Positions 18,970-26,361 of a DNA stretch of 64,000 nucleotides are shown here, piece by piece; the first letter of the stretch is position 1; each line of letters begins with the position of its first letter. The notes under the pieces were generated by a model. It was not told the DNA's origin. It ran no database searches and saw only the letters and a list, made by a program, of their open reading frames with translations. This DNA comes from Parvicella tangerina (GTDB taxonomy: Bacteria; Bacteroidota; Bacteroidia; Flavobacteriales_D; Parvicellaceae). The stretch covers positions 3,296,978-3,360,977 of the forward strand of contig NZ_OU015584.1 in NCBI RefSeq assembly GCF_907165195.1, given 5' to 3'. The translations under genes were made by a program, and so were the position numbers.

Positions 18970-19691
18970 GTAAAGAATTATTTGCGGTCATAATATCCTT
19001 AGTAGGTATTGCTTTTGGATGGTTTTTAAACTCAATGGGTAAATGGTTTAATAGACGCAAAGAAAGTCAACAGATTAAGAACCATGCACTCTTCACACTA
19101 TTAGAGATCAATTATAATTTCATGTTGCTGAATGATGATAGCCGCATTGAGCTTGCCCTAACTAAAATGGAAAAATTTGTTCCAGAAGCAGAAAGAGAAG
19201 AGATGCGTGAATTTATGAAACCATTTTATTCTCAAATCCTAAATAAATCAATATCGGAGCAAGTAAAGGCAGACCTGGAGAAGGTAGAAGAAACATACTC
19301 AAACGCAGTCCAAGAGCTTTCAAAAATAGATCCTGTTCGCGCATATCGTTTACATGGTAAATCAAACATTTTTAGAGCCTTTGACGCTATAGATTCCTAT
19401 TTTGAAAGTATAGAAGTTGAATTTCCTATGAATGAGGAAGATCTAGAAGAATTGGATAATGTTCAAGATTCTGTGACAGAATTAGTTGAACCTGAAATTT
19501 TAAAAGCGGCAATTGATGATTTACAAGATGAGATCAAAGGACTTTCAAAATCTATTGGCTACCGTACTTGGTTAAAATGCAAAAAAGCAATTGACAATAT
19601 TGATTTTAGTATCTCACCAACAGAAATGAAAACTATTGATACACTTTTAGAAACACTTATTCCACAGGTACGAGACTCGTTGGATTCATAG
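18966..19691 (+). CDS. membrane-anchored coiled-coil protein at the end of the R-M operon
   Basis: A 241-residue protein with one N-terminal membrane segment (about 4-22, LFAVIISLVGIAFGWFL) and then a long helical, acidic cytoplasmic part. It overlaps the end of hsdS (ATGA), so it is expressed with the restriction system. I recognise no family. It could be a membrane-tethered accessory, such as an effector that acts when restriction fails, or an unrelated passenger. Only the topology and the operon position are well supported. Confidence 0.7.
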   Translation: MSKELFAVIISLVGIAFGWFLNSMGKWFNRRKESQQIKNHALFTLLEINYNFMLLNDDSRIELALTKMEKFVPEAEREEMREFMKPFYSQILNKSISEQVKADLEKVEETYSNAVQELSKIDPVRAYRLHGKSNIFRAFDAIDSYFESIEVEFPMNEEDLEELDNVQDSVTELVEPEILKAAIDDLQDEIKGLSKSIGYRTWLKCKKAIDNIDFSISPTEMKTIDTLLETLIPQVRDSLDS

Positions 19692-19765
19692 ATTTTTTTT
19701 ACTTCATGCACAATAACCTGTTTAATTTCAGTATTAAGACCTATATATGTCCTACTAATTCTTTG

Positions 19766-19773
19766 TACTTTTG
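19766..19773 (+). promoter_or_regulatory. possible -7 box before the sce7726 gene
   Basis: TACTTTTG fits the Bacteroidota -7 consensus TAnnTTTG and ends only four bases before the ATG at 19778. No good -33 box is visible at the right distance. If real, the transcript would start at or within the start codon, giving a leaderless message. Confidence 0.3.
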
Positions 19774-19777
19774 AATT

Positions 19778-20644
19778 ATGAATTCGTCTTTAATTTCTAT
19801 TAATAATTTGAGAAGCTTGTCGCAGATATTTACTACGACTAACTTGAGACGTATTCTCAACAAGAACTATAGTTTTACAGATTACCGAATAAAAAAGAAT
19901 TCAGATGTTTTTACTGGAGCTGTTACTAAACGAGATGTTTTCGAACAGGTGTATCAAATTCTTCAAGAACAGTATTATGGGGAATATCTCTATAAAAATG
20001 CTCTTCTGAACAAAATATTAATAGAAAGGCACGATATTACGAAAACTTGCGCTCTAAATGAGTTTAAAGTCTCCAATTCAATAGCCGATTATGTATTGTT
20101 AAATGGTAATGCAACTATATATGAAATCAAGACGGATTTAGATACTCTAGCTAAATTGGATAAACAGTTGCATGATTATTCAAAATTTGCGGAGAAAGTA
20201 TATATCGTATCACACTCGAAATTTATTAAAACTCTATTATCCAGATATGAAAATTCGCATGTCGGTATTATTGAAATGTATAATAGGGATTCACTAAATG
20301 TTGTAAAAGAATCCGTTGCTAATTATGATAATCTTTCACATGATACATTGTTTCGTGTTTTAAGAAAAAGAGAATATTTATCTATTGTAGAAGATATTTA
20401 TGGATTTGTTCCGGATGTGCCTAATACAAAAATTTTCAGGTCCTGTTATGAGTTAATAAAGGATTTAGATGTGGAGTTATTTCAGTCTCATGTAATCGAA
20501 ACTCTAAAAGAAAGGAACATAAGCTCTCCTGAGTTACTTACTTCAAGGGCTACACCTTATGAATGGCGTCAATTGTGCTATTCACTAGATCTGAAGCATG
20601 GAGAATATGAGACATTTTACCAATATTTAAACCGTCAAGCGTAA
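19778..20644 (+). CDS. sce7726-family protein (PD-(D/E)XK-like)
   Basis: A 288-residue protein that I place in the sce7726 family. The central part looks like a PD-(D/E)XK nuclease core: Glu95 (NEFKVSN), Asp104 (SIADYVLLNG) and Glu116-Ile-Lys118 (IYEIKTDLD), followed by a Gln/Lys-rich helix (LDKQLHDYSKFAEK) and VYIVSHSKF. The C-terminal third is helical and of unknown role. Its stop overlaps the start of the sce7725 gene. Related pairs are found together in scattered genomes, in line with a mobile defence or conflict system; the substrate is unknown. Confidence 0.75.
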   Translation: MNSSLISINNLRSLSQIFTTTNLRRILNKNYSFTDYRIKKNSDVFTGAVTKRDVFEQVYQILQEQYYGEYLYKNALLNKILIERHDITKTCALNEFKVSNSIADYVLLNGNATIYEIKTDLDTLAKLDKQLHDYSKFAEKVYIVSHSKFIKTLLSRYENSHVGIIEMYNRDSLNVVKESVANYDNLSHDTLFRVLRKREYLSIVEDIYGFVPDVPNTKIFRSCYELIKDLDVELFQSHVIETLKERNISSPELLTSRATPYEWRQLCYSLDLKHGEYETFYQYLNRQA

Positions 20645-21582
20645 TGTATTTTCCATTTTTAAGAGGTAAGCAATTTGAGTTAATTGCTCTTAGGGAACTA
20701 AAGGATCTAATGTCGGAAAAGTCCGATAAGGTTTCTCCAATAATTGAGCCTGTAAAGCTATCTTCTACCCTCAAATCAACTATTAAAACTTTATCTGAAT
20801 CTAACATAAACTATAATGTAATAGTAAACCCATCCGTTGGTAGGTTTGGAAAAAAAGTGTCAGAAATAATTAGTTTATCAGAGGAAGCATCAGGTGGGTA
20901 TACAAATAAGCAATATGCATTAATAATTGAGGATAGTACAGATTATAAAGCCATAATTGATACACTGGCAGAAACTGTAGGTGGAGACTTAAATGTTTCC
21001 CTTGTTCACTACTCTGTAAGACAGGATATACAGTCTATTCTAAGTTATACTAGTGCCAAGTCAAATGTCGTAAACAATATTATTCACACGGGTCAGGCTA
21101 GCACTCGTTATAGACGCGAATTCACTCAAGACACTTTGGTTAGTTTAGATGATTTTTTTCAGATGCAAAGTAAAAATGCTGATTATTTGCCAGTTATAGA
21201 CAGTAGGTTCAGCGAAGAGCATTTATACTTTCAAGAAGAAGGCTTTAAAGGGTTTTCAGATTATTTGACAGTTGGTGAACCTTATTCGGAGTCTGGCTTT
21301 TTACCATGGGCAGTAGCTATACACATTTCGTATAAAGACATAGACGATAAAATTAGAGTTAAACACTTTGTTTCTGATTCAAATGGTGACAATGATGATG
21401 TGGCAGGAAAGTATCTTGAGGCTCTCGATAAGTTAATAGAGTGGTATGATCAAACAGATATCGACAGCATTGGTTTGCAGGAGTTTAAAAGTTTACATGA
21501 ACGCCAGCATTTCCCAGGTTTAGGTGTATTGAAAAAGTTATCCGTAATGCATCATATTGAGTTAGTTCTTAATGCCATATAA
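20644..21582 (+). CDS. sce7725-family protein (beta-protein-like)
   Basis: A 312-residue protein with the typical opening MYFPFLRGKQFELIALREL and then VSPIIEPVKL, as in sce7725 proteins and the related phage T4-type 'beta' family. Alternating strands and helices through the body would fit a TIM-barrel-like fold; this is my inference. The fixed pairing with the sce7726 gene (one-base overlap) suggests one complex, and the third gene starts three bases after this stop. Activity is unknown. Confidence 0.75.
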   Translation: MYFPFLRGKQFELIALRELKDLMSEKSDKVSPIIEPVKLSSTLKSTIKTLSESNINYNVIVNPSVGRFGKKVSEIISLSEEASGGYTNKQYALIIEDSTDYKAIIDTLAETVGGDLNVSLVHYSVRQDIQSILSYTSAKSNVVNNIIHTGQASTRYRREFTQDTLVSLDDFFQMQSKNADYLPVIDSRFSEEHLYFQEEGFKGFSDYLTVGEPYSESGFLPWAVAIHISYKDIDDKIRVKHFVSDSNGDNDDVAGKYLEALDKLIEWYDQTDIDSIGLQEFKSLHERQHFPGLGVLKKLSVMHHIELVLNAI

Positions 21583-21584
21583 TT

Positions 21585-22634
21585 ATGTATTGCTGTGTTT
21601 CATGTTTTAATAGTAAATATCTAAGAGATATTATTCAGTCTGATCCACGTATTGGGAATTGTGATTATTGTGCCTCAGTAGATGTTTCAGTCTACGAACC
21701 TAGAGAATTAATTCACTTTTTTAGTTCCATTTTAAATTTGTATGAAGTATCTGAGAATTCAGAAAAGGGGATAGCAGACCTTATTAAAGAGGACTTTGAA
21801 GATAATATTTTCAGTAATTCGGTAATGGATGTTAGCAGTTTGCTTTTTGAAATTTCAAAAGGTGAACCAGAGGATTATATTGCATTATTTGAAAATAACG
21901 TAGCTTCCATTAATCAGCGAGAAGAAACTGCAAACCAGGTAGAAGAGATCCATAATATTTGGGATAAATTTAAGGATGAAATAAAGAATGTAAACCGTTT
22001 CCACATCAACAATGCCATTGACTTACAAAGCCTTGAAACTCTATTTAAGGATGAAGCATTTCATTCTAAGATCATGACAGGTAAGATTTTTTATCGAAGC
22101 AGAATTGCCCCAAGTCCTGAAGGTCATCCAGATGATAAAATGGGAAATCCACCAGCACATTTAGCAACTTCAGGTCGGGCAAATCCTAAAGGGATATCTT
22201 ATTTATATGTTGCTGATGAAGCCATTACATCTATTTATGAAGCACGTGCATCATTATTTGACTATGTGTGCGTTGCAGAATTTAAACTTTTAGAAAATCT
22301 TAAGGTTTTAAACTTAAGACAACCAATTTACGATCCAATCAGTTGGGCAGAAAAGGAGGCCATTGAAGATTATTTAGTTTATGTACCATTCATTAAGACC
22401 TTACAAAAAGAACTATCTCTTCCGATAAGATCAAAAGACAAGGAAATTGATTATTTACCAACGCAATATTTGTCAGAATTTATTAAGTCCTTGGGGTTTG
22501 ATGGCGTAGAGTTTCAGAGTTCCCTCAGAAAAGAAGGATACAACCTTGCTATATTTAATCCAGAGAAATTAATATTTAATCAATCGTGTGTTTATGAGAT
22601 ATCGAATATTGATTTAACCCATGATCAATTATAA
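21585..22634 (+). CDS. RES-domain protein with HEPN/RES N-terminal domain
   Basis: A 349-residue protein. The N-terminus has two Cys pairs that could bind zinc (Cys4/Cys7 and Cys26/Cys29) and then EPRELIHFFSSILNLYE, as in the HEPN/RES N-terminal domain 1. From about 165 to 345 it is a RES domain: Arg171 (FYRSR), GRANPKG (197-203), YLYVA and Glu219 (IYEAR). RES domains are ADP-ribosyltransferase-like; the well-studied ones are toxins that break down NAD+. No small Xre partner of the usual Res-Xre pair is present, so the two upstream proteins may restrain or trigger it. The gene ends at a strong terminator. Confidence 0.85.
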   Translation: MYCCVSCFNSKYLRDIIQSDPRIGNCDYCASVDVSVYEPRELIHFFSSILNLYEVSENSEKGIADLIKEDFEDNIFSNSVMDVSSLLFEISKGEPEDYIALFENNVASINQREETANQVEEIHNIWDKFKDEIKNVNRFHINNAIDLQSLETLFKDEAFHSKIMTGKIFYRSRIAPSPEGHPDDKMGNPPAHLATSGRANPKGISYLYVADEAITSIYEARASLFDYVCVAEFKLLENLKVLNLRQPIYDPISWAEKEAIEDYLVYVPFIKTLQKELSLPIRSKDKEIDYLPTQYLSEFIKSLGFDGVEFQSSLRKEGYNLAIFNPEKLIFNQSCVYEISNIDLTHDQL

Positions 22635-22640
22635 CTAAAA

Positions 22641-22665
22641 AAAAGCCCCAGAACGGAGCTTTTTA
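22641..22665. terminator. bidirectional intrinsic terminator
   Basis: A hairpin with arms AGCCCC and GGAGCT around AGAAC (one G-U pair), flanked by an A-run on one side and a T-rich run on the other. It can end the RES gene on the plus strand and the tRNA-like transcript on the minus strand. Confidence 0.75.
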
Positions 22666-22671
22666 TTTTTG

Positions 22672-22760
22672 CGGTGGTAGAGGGATTCGAACCCCCGGTA
22701 CTGTAGCCAGTACTATCGAGTTTCAATCGACTGCATTCAACCGGACTCTGCCATACCGTT
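22672..22760 (-). tRNA. class II tRNA-like gene, Ser-type body with GAA at the anticodon, defective acceptor stem
   Basis: Read on the minus strand this folds as a tRNA: T-arm GGGGG/TTCGAAT/CCCTC, long variable arm GTACTG-GCTA-CAGTAC, anticodon stem GTCGA/TCGAT with loop TTGAAAC, and a D-arm (GCA...TGC) like that of tRNA-Ser. Discriminator G fits Ser. The anticodon in this fold is GAA, which normally reads Phe codons. The 3' acceptor strand TACCACC should pair with GGTGGTA, but the 5' side reads AACGGTA, so only four pairs form; it looks like loss of one GGT. CCA is not encoded. I call it a pseudo-tRNA or a tRNA-like domain of a larger RNA rather than a working tRNA. Confidence 0.6.
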
Positions 22761-22762
22761 TA

Positions 22763-23440
22763 ACAAACGAATGAAATAGCACAAGGTTGCCAATGTATCC
22801 AAACTAAATTTCAGCAGGAGAGAAATCACAGGTTATAAGGTATTCACTTCACGCCCACTATGCTTGTGCCATAAATGAATATGGCATCTGCGCTCCTACC
22901 CTTCTGTTCTCGTTCATTCGCAGCTACTCTGCCTAAGCTACCGCATAGTCACCGCTGCTTGCTGGTTAGTGCTCGCCTGCGGGTCGCTACGGGCTATTTG
23001 GGCTGACACAGTTTTCAATCCCAGTTTGTCAGTGCGCATCGCATAGCTGCTCCGCACACTTCTCAAACCCCACGCAAGCATTACTCATTCATACGCCTCC
23101 ATTTCATTGCGCCTCATTCAATCGTAAACCTTGCTTTAGCCAACACACACCAAAAACTCCGCCAGCCCAGCCGATAAACGGTAGGTAGCTATCATGCTCG
23201 AAACTCACACCACATAGCTACCACCCTTGCTCCGCTCGCAGACGGCTCGCAATTGGGCTTCGCCAGATAACCTGTTGGAATTCTAATTAGCTAGAAAAGA
23301 GTAAAAATAAATCCAAAGGTAAGGGTCCGCACATCCCTCCCCACTTCAGGCAGTAAAGGTCAAGCCAAAGGTTTGCTCCTCAAAACCTTGACAGCCTTGC
23401 CCTACCCTTCTCTAATGGCTTTCTTTTTTCTCTTTTTCTT
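22763..23440 (-). ncRNA. ORF-free, GC-richer, hairpin-rich stretch; candidate structured RNA
   Basis: No credible reading frame, and visibly richer in G and C than its surroundings. It contains several perfect hairpins: TGCCATA/TATGGCA (22867-22886), CTGACA/TGTCAG (23003-23032), GGTAGCTAT/ATAGCTACC (23184-23222), and competing GTCAAG/CTTGAC and AAGGTTT/AAACCTT (about 23356-23392). On the minus strand it would lead into the tRNA-like gene and its terminator, forming one RNA unit of about 0.8 kb. Large structured RNAs such as GOLLD and ROOL are known to lie beside tRNAs. Strand and identity are inference; a decayed mobile-element end is the main alternative. Confidence 0.35.
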
Positions 23441-23457
23441 TTAAATAAAATGAAGTT

Positions 23458-23643
23458 ATGGAAGTTTTTTTTAATCACTTAAATCCTGCAGTTATTAAGT
23501 GCATTATGCTAAAGATGAGTAAGCGTGAACTGGATGAGGTTGCTGAATTTATTAAACAACAATTAATCGAATTGGATCCAGGTAATAAACGAAATATGTA
23601 TTTGAAGTTGTATCAATGGTACCTGAATCGGTTTGTGGGGTAG
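23458..23643 (+). CDS. small hypothetical protein
   Basis: A 61-residue helical protein (MEVFFNHLNPAVIKCIMLKM, then SKRELDEVAEFIKQQLIEL and a KLYQWYLNRFVG tail). The ATG is preceded by AATGAAGTT, and a start at the internal Met (23506) is also possible. It is followed within ten bases by a strong hairpin terminator, which supports it being expressed. No family recognised. Confidence 0.5.
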   Translation: MEVFFNHLNPAVIKCIMLKMSKRELDEVAEFIKQQLIELDPGNKRNMYLKLYQWYLNRFVG

Positions 23644-23650
23644 AAAAAAC

Positions 23651-23679
23651 GAAAGCCCTCCATATTTGGAAGGCTTTCT
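23651..23679. terminator. hairpin between convergent genes
   Basis: Near-perfect stem GAAAGCC...TCC / GGA...GGCTTTC around a short AT loop, lying between the small plus-strand gene and the end of the minus-strand operon at 23699. Likely ends both transcripts. Confidence 0.65.
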
Positions 23680-23698
23680 AAACACAATCTGAACGTTA

Positions 23699-23923
23699 TC
23701 AATGTTCTTGCTCTTCATTGGAGCTCATTTGGAATTTAGCTTTGATTCGTTTCCAAATCCATTTGCTGAACTGTGTGAAAACGAAACTTACTACCGCTCC
23801 CAATGCGCCTAATACAACTGTCCGAGTAATATCGGAAGTGGCAAGGTGTGGGATAATAGAAAGAATCGTTCCACCGATCGTAGCGGCCACTGTATCATTT
23901 TCTATGTGATGCATGAATGCCAT
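23699..23923 (-). CDS. small membrane protein (holin-like topology)
   Basis: About 74 residues from the Met at 23923 (MAFMHHIENDTVAATIGGTI), seven bases after the stop of the upstream gene; a start at 23977 would overlap that gene by 47 bases and is less likely. Two hydrophobic segments are separated by a polar SDITRT turn, and the basic, charged tail (KWIWKRIKAKF...NEEQEH) should be cytoplasmic. Size and layout recall holins or small membrane toxins, but nothing more specific can be said. It is the last gene of a three-gene minus-strand unit. Confidence 0.55.
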   Translation of the reverse strand: MAFMHHIENDTVAATIGGTILSIIPHLATSDITRTVVLGALGAVVSFVFTQFSKWIWKRIKAKFQMSSNEEQEH

Positions 23924-23930
23924 ACGGTCT

Positions 23931-24206
23931 TTAGTCCGCTTCAGGATCTGGAGAATCAAAGCAATCGGACTCTGCATCTTCTACCACCGCTTGACTCATT
24001 GCTGAAACTACTGTTCCTCCTACAATTAAATAACCACCAATGGTCGTTACTATTGCAGGCAACACAACAGGAGCTGCTACGATGGAAGTTCCTGCAGCAG
24101 CGATCACCAATCCCACCAATCTCATCTTCTTAAAGAACGGGGGAGTTTCCTCCCCGCATCTTTTGAAGTACGACTTCAGTTTATCATTAAATTTCTCTTT
24201 ATCCAT
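23931..24206 (-). CDS. small membrane protein with Gly/Ala/Val-rich hydrophobic hairpin
   Basis: A 91-residue protein: a basic N-terminus (MDKEKFNDKLKSYFKRCGEE), two adjoining hydrophobic segments rich in Gly, Ala and Val (about 29-71), and an acidic tail (EDAESDCFDSPDPEAD). It follows the 249-residue gene by nine bases and precedes the next small membrane gene by seven, so the three form one operon. No family recognised. A pore-forming or lipid-interacting peptide is possible from composition. Confidence 0.6.
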   Translation of the reverse strand: MDKEKFNDKLKSYFKRCGEETPPFFKKMRLVGLVIAAAGTSIVAAPVVLPAIVTTIGGYLIVGGTVVSAMSQAVVEDAESDCFDSPDPEAD

Positions 24207-24215
24207 AATAATAGA

Positions 24216-24965
24216 TTATTGAACTTCAACGATACTGAGTGCATTGTACGCTCCATTCTTTAGCGTGTATTGATCTCCATTCACCTCTTGGAAGAACTCA
24301 ACCATTAACAAGTAAAGGTCTGTTCCTGATCCAGCTGGTGCCGCATTTGGAGTTAACACAACATTCGAAGTCACCCCGTCAATCGGTAGATTGACTGCAT
24401 TGGATTCTTGAACATCGTAATCTCCTGTTGCGAAATCAACTTTCGCCCATGCTCCTCTCAATGTGATGTGTGTTGCTCCTGGTGCATTATTCAGATCATT
24501 AATCGGAATCAAGTCAACTAAATTGATCACACCGGTATTCACATCCACATCATAAGGATTGAACAGAATTGAACCTAACACCGCATTCTCATTGAAATTG
24601 AAATCTTTCAATAGTAGTTTGGCATTAGCATTCGCAATACCTACTCCTACATTTCTCTTTCCACGAACGCTGGTTGTATCTAGATTCTTGATCTGTGTCA
24701 TGAGCTTTGTCAATCTTGAAGTCACACGATTGTCTGAAGCATTCTGCATCATGGTTCGAATTGCATCTCTAAGCAATTTGCCTGATTTAGCAGATCCACC
24801 AAATTCAGATCCATTCTCTCGCGTTCTTTCAAACGCTGGATCCTTTTTGATTCGGTCGGCATCAACCCCTCCCTTCTCTCTTGCTAAATAGCCATCCTTG
24901 CTTTTGTAAAAGGAAAGATCTCCGATTTTTCCTTCTAGCTTGATTATGCCTTTCTGTCTTGCCAT
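24216..24965 (-). CDS. conserved Bacteroidota protein of unknown function (MARQKG type)
   Basis: A 249-residue protein whose N-terminus (MARQKGIIKLEGKIGDLSFY, then KSKDGYLAREKGG) I have the impression of seeing in many Bacteroidota genomes as an unnamed hypothetical. The first 110 residues are basic (RTRENGSEFGGSAKSGKLLRDAI); the second half is beta-rich and ends near YNALSIVEVQ. There is no signal peptide. The basic-then-beta layout with two small membrane proteins in the same operon would suit a structural or particle-like protein, but no homology evidence is available here. Confidence 0.65.
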   Translation of the reverse strand: MARQKGIIKLEGKIGDLSFYKSKDGYLAREKGGVDADRIKKDPAFERTRENGSEFGGSAKSGKLLRDAIRTMMQNASDNRVTSRLTKLMTQIKNLDTTSVRGKRNVGVGIANANAKLLLKDFNFNENAVLGSILFNPYDVDVNTGVINLVDLIPINDLNNAPGATHITLRGAWAKVDFATGDYDVQESNAVNLPIDGVTSNVVLTPNAAPAGSGTDLYLLMVEFFQEVNGDQYTLKNGAYNALSIVEVQ

Positions 24966-25110
24966 AATTCATTTCGTTGTTAATTATAGGTCCTTCTTCT
25001 GGTCGACCATTTCACCAGCGCGCAAGACAAATGAATCTAATTGATAGCAGGAAAACAAAAATTCACTTCCGCTTCATAAACTATCTGCCGTTTTGTATCA
25101 AATTGACCTA

Positions 25111-25140
25111 TTGTGATACCTCGATGAGGTAGTAAATTTG
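25111..25140 (+). promoter_or_regulatory. promoter with a palindromic operator in its spacer
   Basis: TTG (25111-25113), 19 bases, then TAAATTTG (25133-25140), a match to the Bacteroidota TTG / TAnnTTTG promoter. A perfect inverted repeat TACCTC-GAT-GAGGTA (25117-25131) fills the spacer, so a bound repressor would block RNA polymerase. It drives the small gene at 25175. Confidence 0.6.
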
Positions 25141-25174
25141 TATAGATGAGCCCTAGAACAAGTATAGATACAGT

Positions 25175-25363
25175 ATGAAGCGAGTTGTGATATATCCGAA
25201 AGACATTATGATCATCACCGGCAAGAGTGAACGGTATTCTCGTTACCTCATCCAGCGCATCAAGAAACACCTCAATAAAGAGGATCATCAAGTGGTTTCC
25301 ATCTCAGAGTTTTGCACCTATATGGGATTGGATGAGGAGGATGTGGAGGGGTGTATTTTGTAG
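25175..25363 (+). CDS. small conserved Bacteroidota protein, probably DNA-binding
   Basis: A 62-residue protein (MKRVVIYPKDIMIITGKSER, YSRYLIQRIKKHL, then SISEFCTYMGLDEEDV). The helix pattern with ITGKSERYSRYLIQRI suggests a helix-turn-helix, and similar tiny proteins occur widely in flavobacteria, to my recollection. An operator-like palindrome in its own promoter fits autoregulation. It lies divergent to the three-gene operon that starts at 24965, so it may control that operon too. Confidence 0.6.
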   Translation: MKRVVIYPKDIMIITGKSERYSRYLIQRIKKHLNKEDHQVVSISEFCTYMGLDEEDVEGCIL

Positions 25364-25366
25364 GTG

Positions 25367-25416
25367 TTTTTACCGTCAGAATTTGAGCAAACGGTAAAAT
25401 CTTCAATTTTTACCGT
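25367..25416. terminator. hairpin with three copies of TTTTTACCGT
   Basis: TTTTTACCGT occurs directly at 25367 and 25407, with an inverted copy (ACGGTAAAA) at 25391. Two alternative hairpins can form using the middle copy. It lies between convergent genes and probably terminates both. Confidence 0.5.
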
Positions 25417-25419
25417 CTG

Positions 25420-26361
25420 CTATAGACCTAGTTGTAAGTACTTTTCTTCCAAAACTTCTAAATAAGCTTGTTGCATATCTTCAGAAAGAAAAGACTGTTG
25501 AACCCACTTAATCGCCTTAATTCTATTTTTCTTCATTCGCCTGAATGCTCCGTCAATTTGTTTTCTGGTAAGCCCTAATCCTTCTCCTAAACCAACAAAG
25601 TGTTCTTCCTTCAACTTTCTCTTTTTACCCGACAATGTCAACGCAAGTTCTTCTTCATCCTCAGGATTTGCAATGACTACATTCAGCAAATCATACGCAG
25701 GAGAAAGCACCCATCCATGAGCAGATTCAATCATCGAGAAGTTCTTTAAGTGCATATCACTATTTCCGGTTAGAAAAGAGAAAAGCGCTAATTCAAAGAA
25801 GAAGATCTTATCTAATACCGTATTCTCCGAATACTTGTCCAAGGCCTTTCCAACTTTCTCCATGGAGCTTCTATATTTATCGAAAGCTTCTGTTATCTGA
25901 AACATGTCTATCATATGGATCTTCTCTCCTTCAGGAGAGCGATCTACTCGTTTAGTGATGTAAGACAATTCTCCTGACGCTAATCGAATTAAAGAAGAAG
26001 GGACCACGTTGATTCCGTATGCTTCTGCAATCCGCATGGTCACATGTTCATTCGCAGGCATTTCTGGAAATCGATCAGATGGCGGTTTAAAAATGTAATT
26101 ACCTCCCAAAGCTCCAACTACCGTTAATCGTTTATCTGACTTCTCCTTTGTTTCTTTAACTAATGACATCGATAGTTTTGGTTGTACACCCGGTACGGCT
26201 ACACTACGTTCCACCACATTTTTCGCCAAATCGTCCATATCCTTCAGAGAATACGGAATTTCTGGAGGAGTTACAGTACCAAAAAATGACTTGGAACATT
26301 TCTCATGATACTCCAGTTCCCCATCTATTTCCTCATAACAATACAGACACTTATTCGCCAT
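25420..26361 (-). CDS. HipT-like serine/threonine kinase toxin (module 1)
   Basis: A 313-residue HipA-family kinase core. A start at 26406 would read back through a repeat insertion; I prefer the Met at 26361 (MANKCLYCYEEIDGELEYHE), which overlaps the upstream gene by 11 bases. The N-terminus has a CxxC...C motif that could hold zinc (KCLYCYEE...HEKC). The kinase shows the Gly-rich loop (VPGVQPKLS), the lysine strand (NYIFKPPS), the catalytic loop NSDMHLKNF and the DFG-like AYDLL. HipA kinases phosphorylate aminoacyl-tRNA synthetases and stop translation. It lacks the N-terminal subdomain, which is encoded separately just upstream: the HipBST layout. Confidence 0.85.
   Translation of the reverse strand: MANKCLYCYEEIDGELEYHEKCSKSFFGTVTPPEIPYSLKDMDDLAKNVVERSVAVPGVQPKLSMSLVKETKEKSDKRLTVVGALGGNYIFKPPSDRFPEMPANEHVTMRIAEAYGINVVPSSLIRLASGELSYITKRVDRSPEGEKIHMIDMFQITEAFDKYRSSMEKVGKALDKYSENTVLDKIFFFELALFSFLTGNSDMHLKNFSMIESAHGWVLSPAYDLLNVVIANPEDEEELALTLSGKKRKLKEEHFVGLGEGLGLTRKQIDGAFRRMKKNRIKAIKWVQQSFLSEDMQQAYLEVLEEKYLQLGL

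Noticed and set aside
22672-23440. tmRNA (ssrA) as identity of the tRNA-like region
   Set aside because: A full anticodon arm and long variable arm are present, and no tag-peptide frame is seen.
25037-25291. Minus-strand frame opposite the small gene at 25175
   Set aside because: It runs through the promoter and operator of that gene and has no recognisable features.
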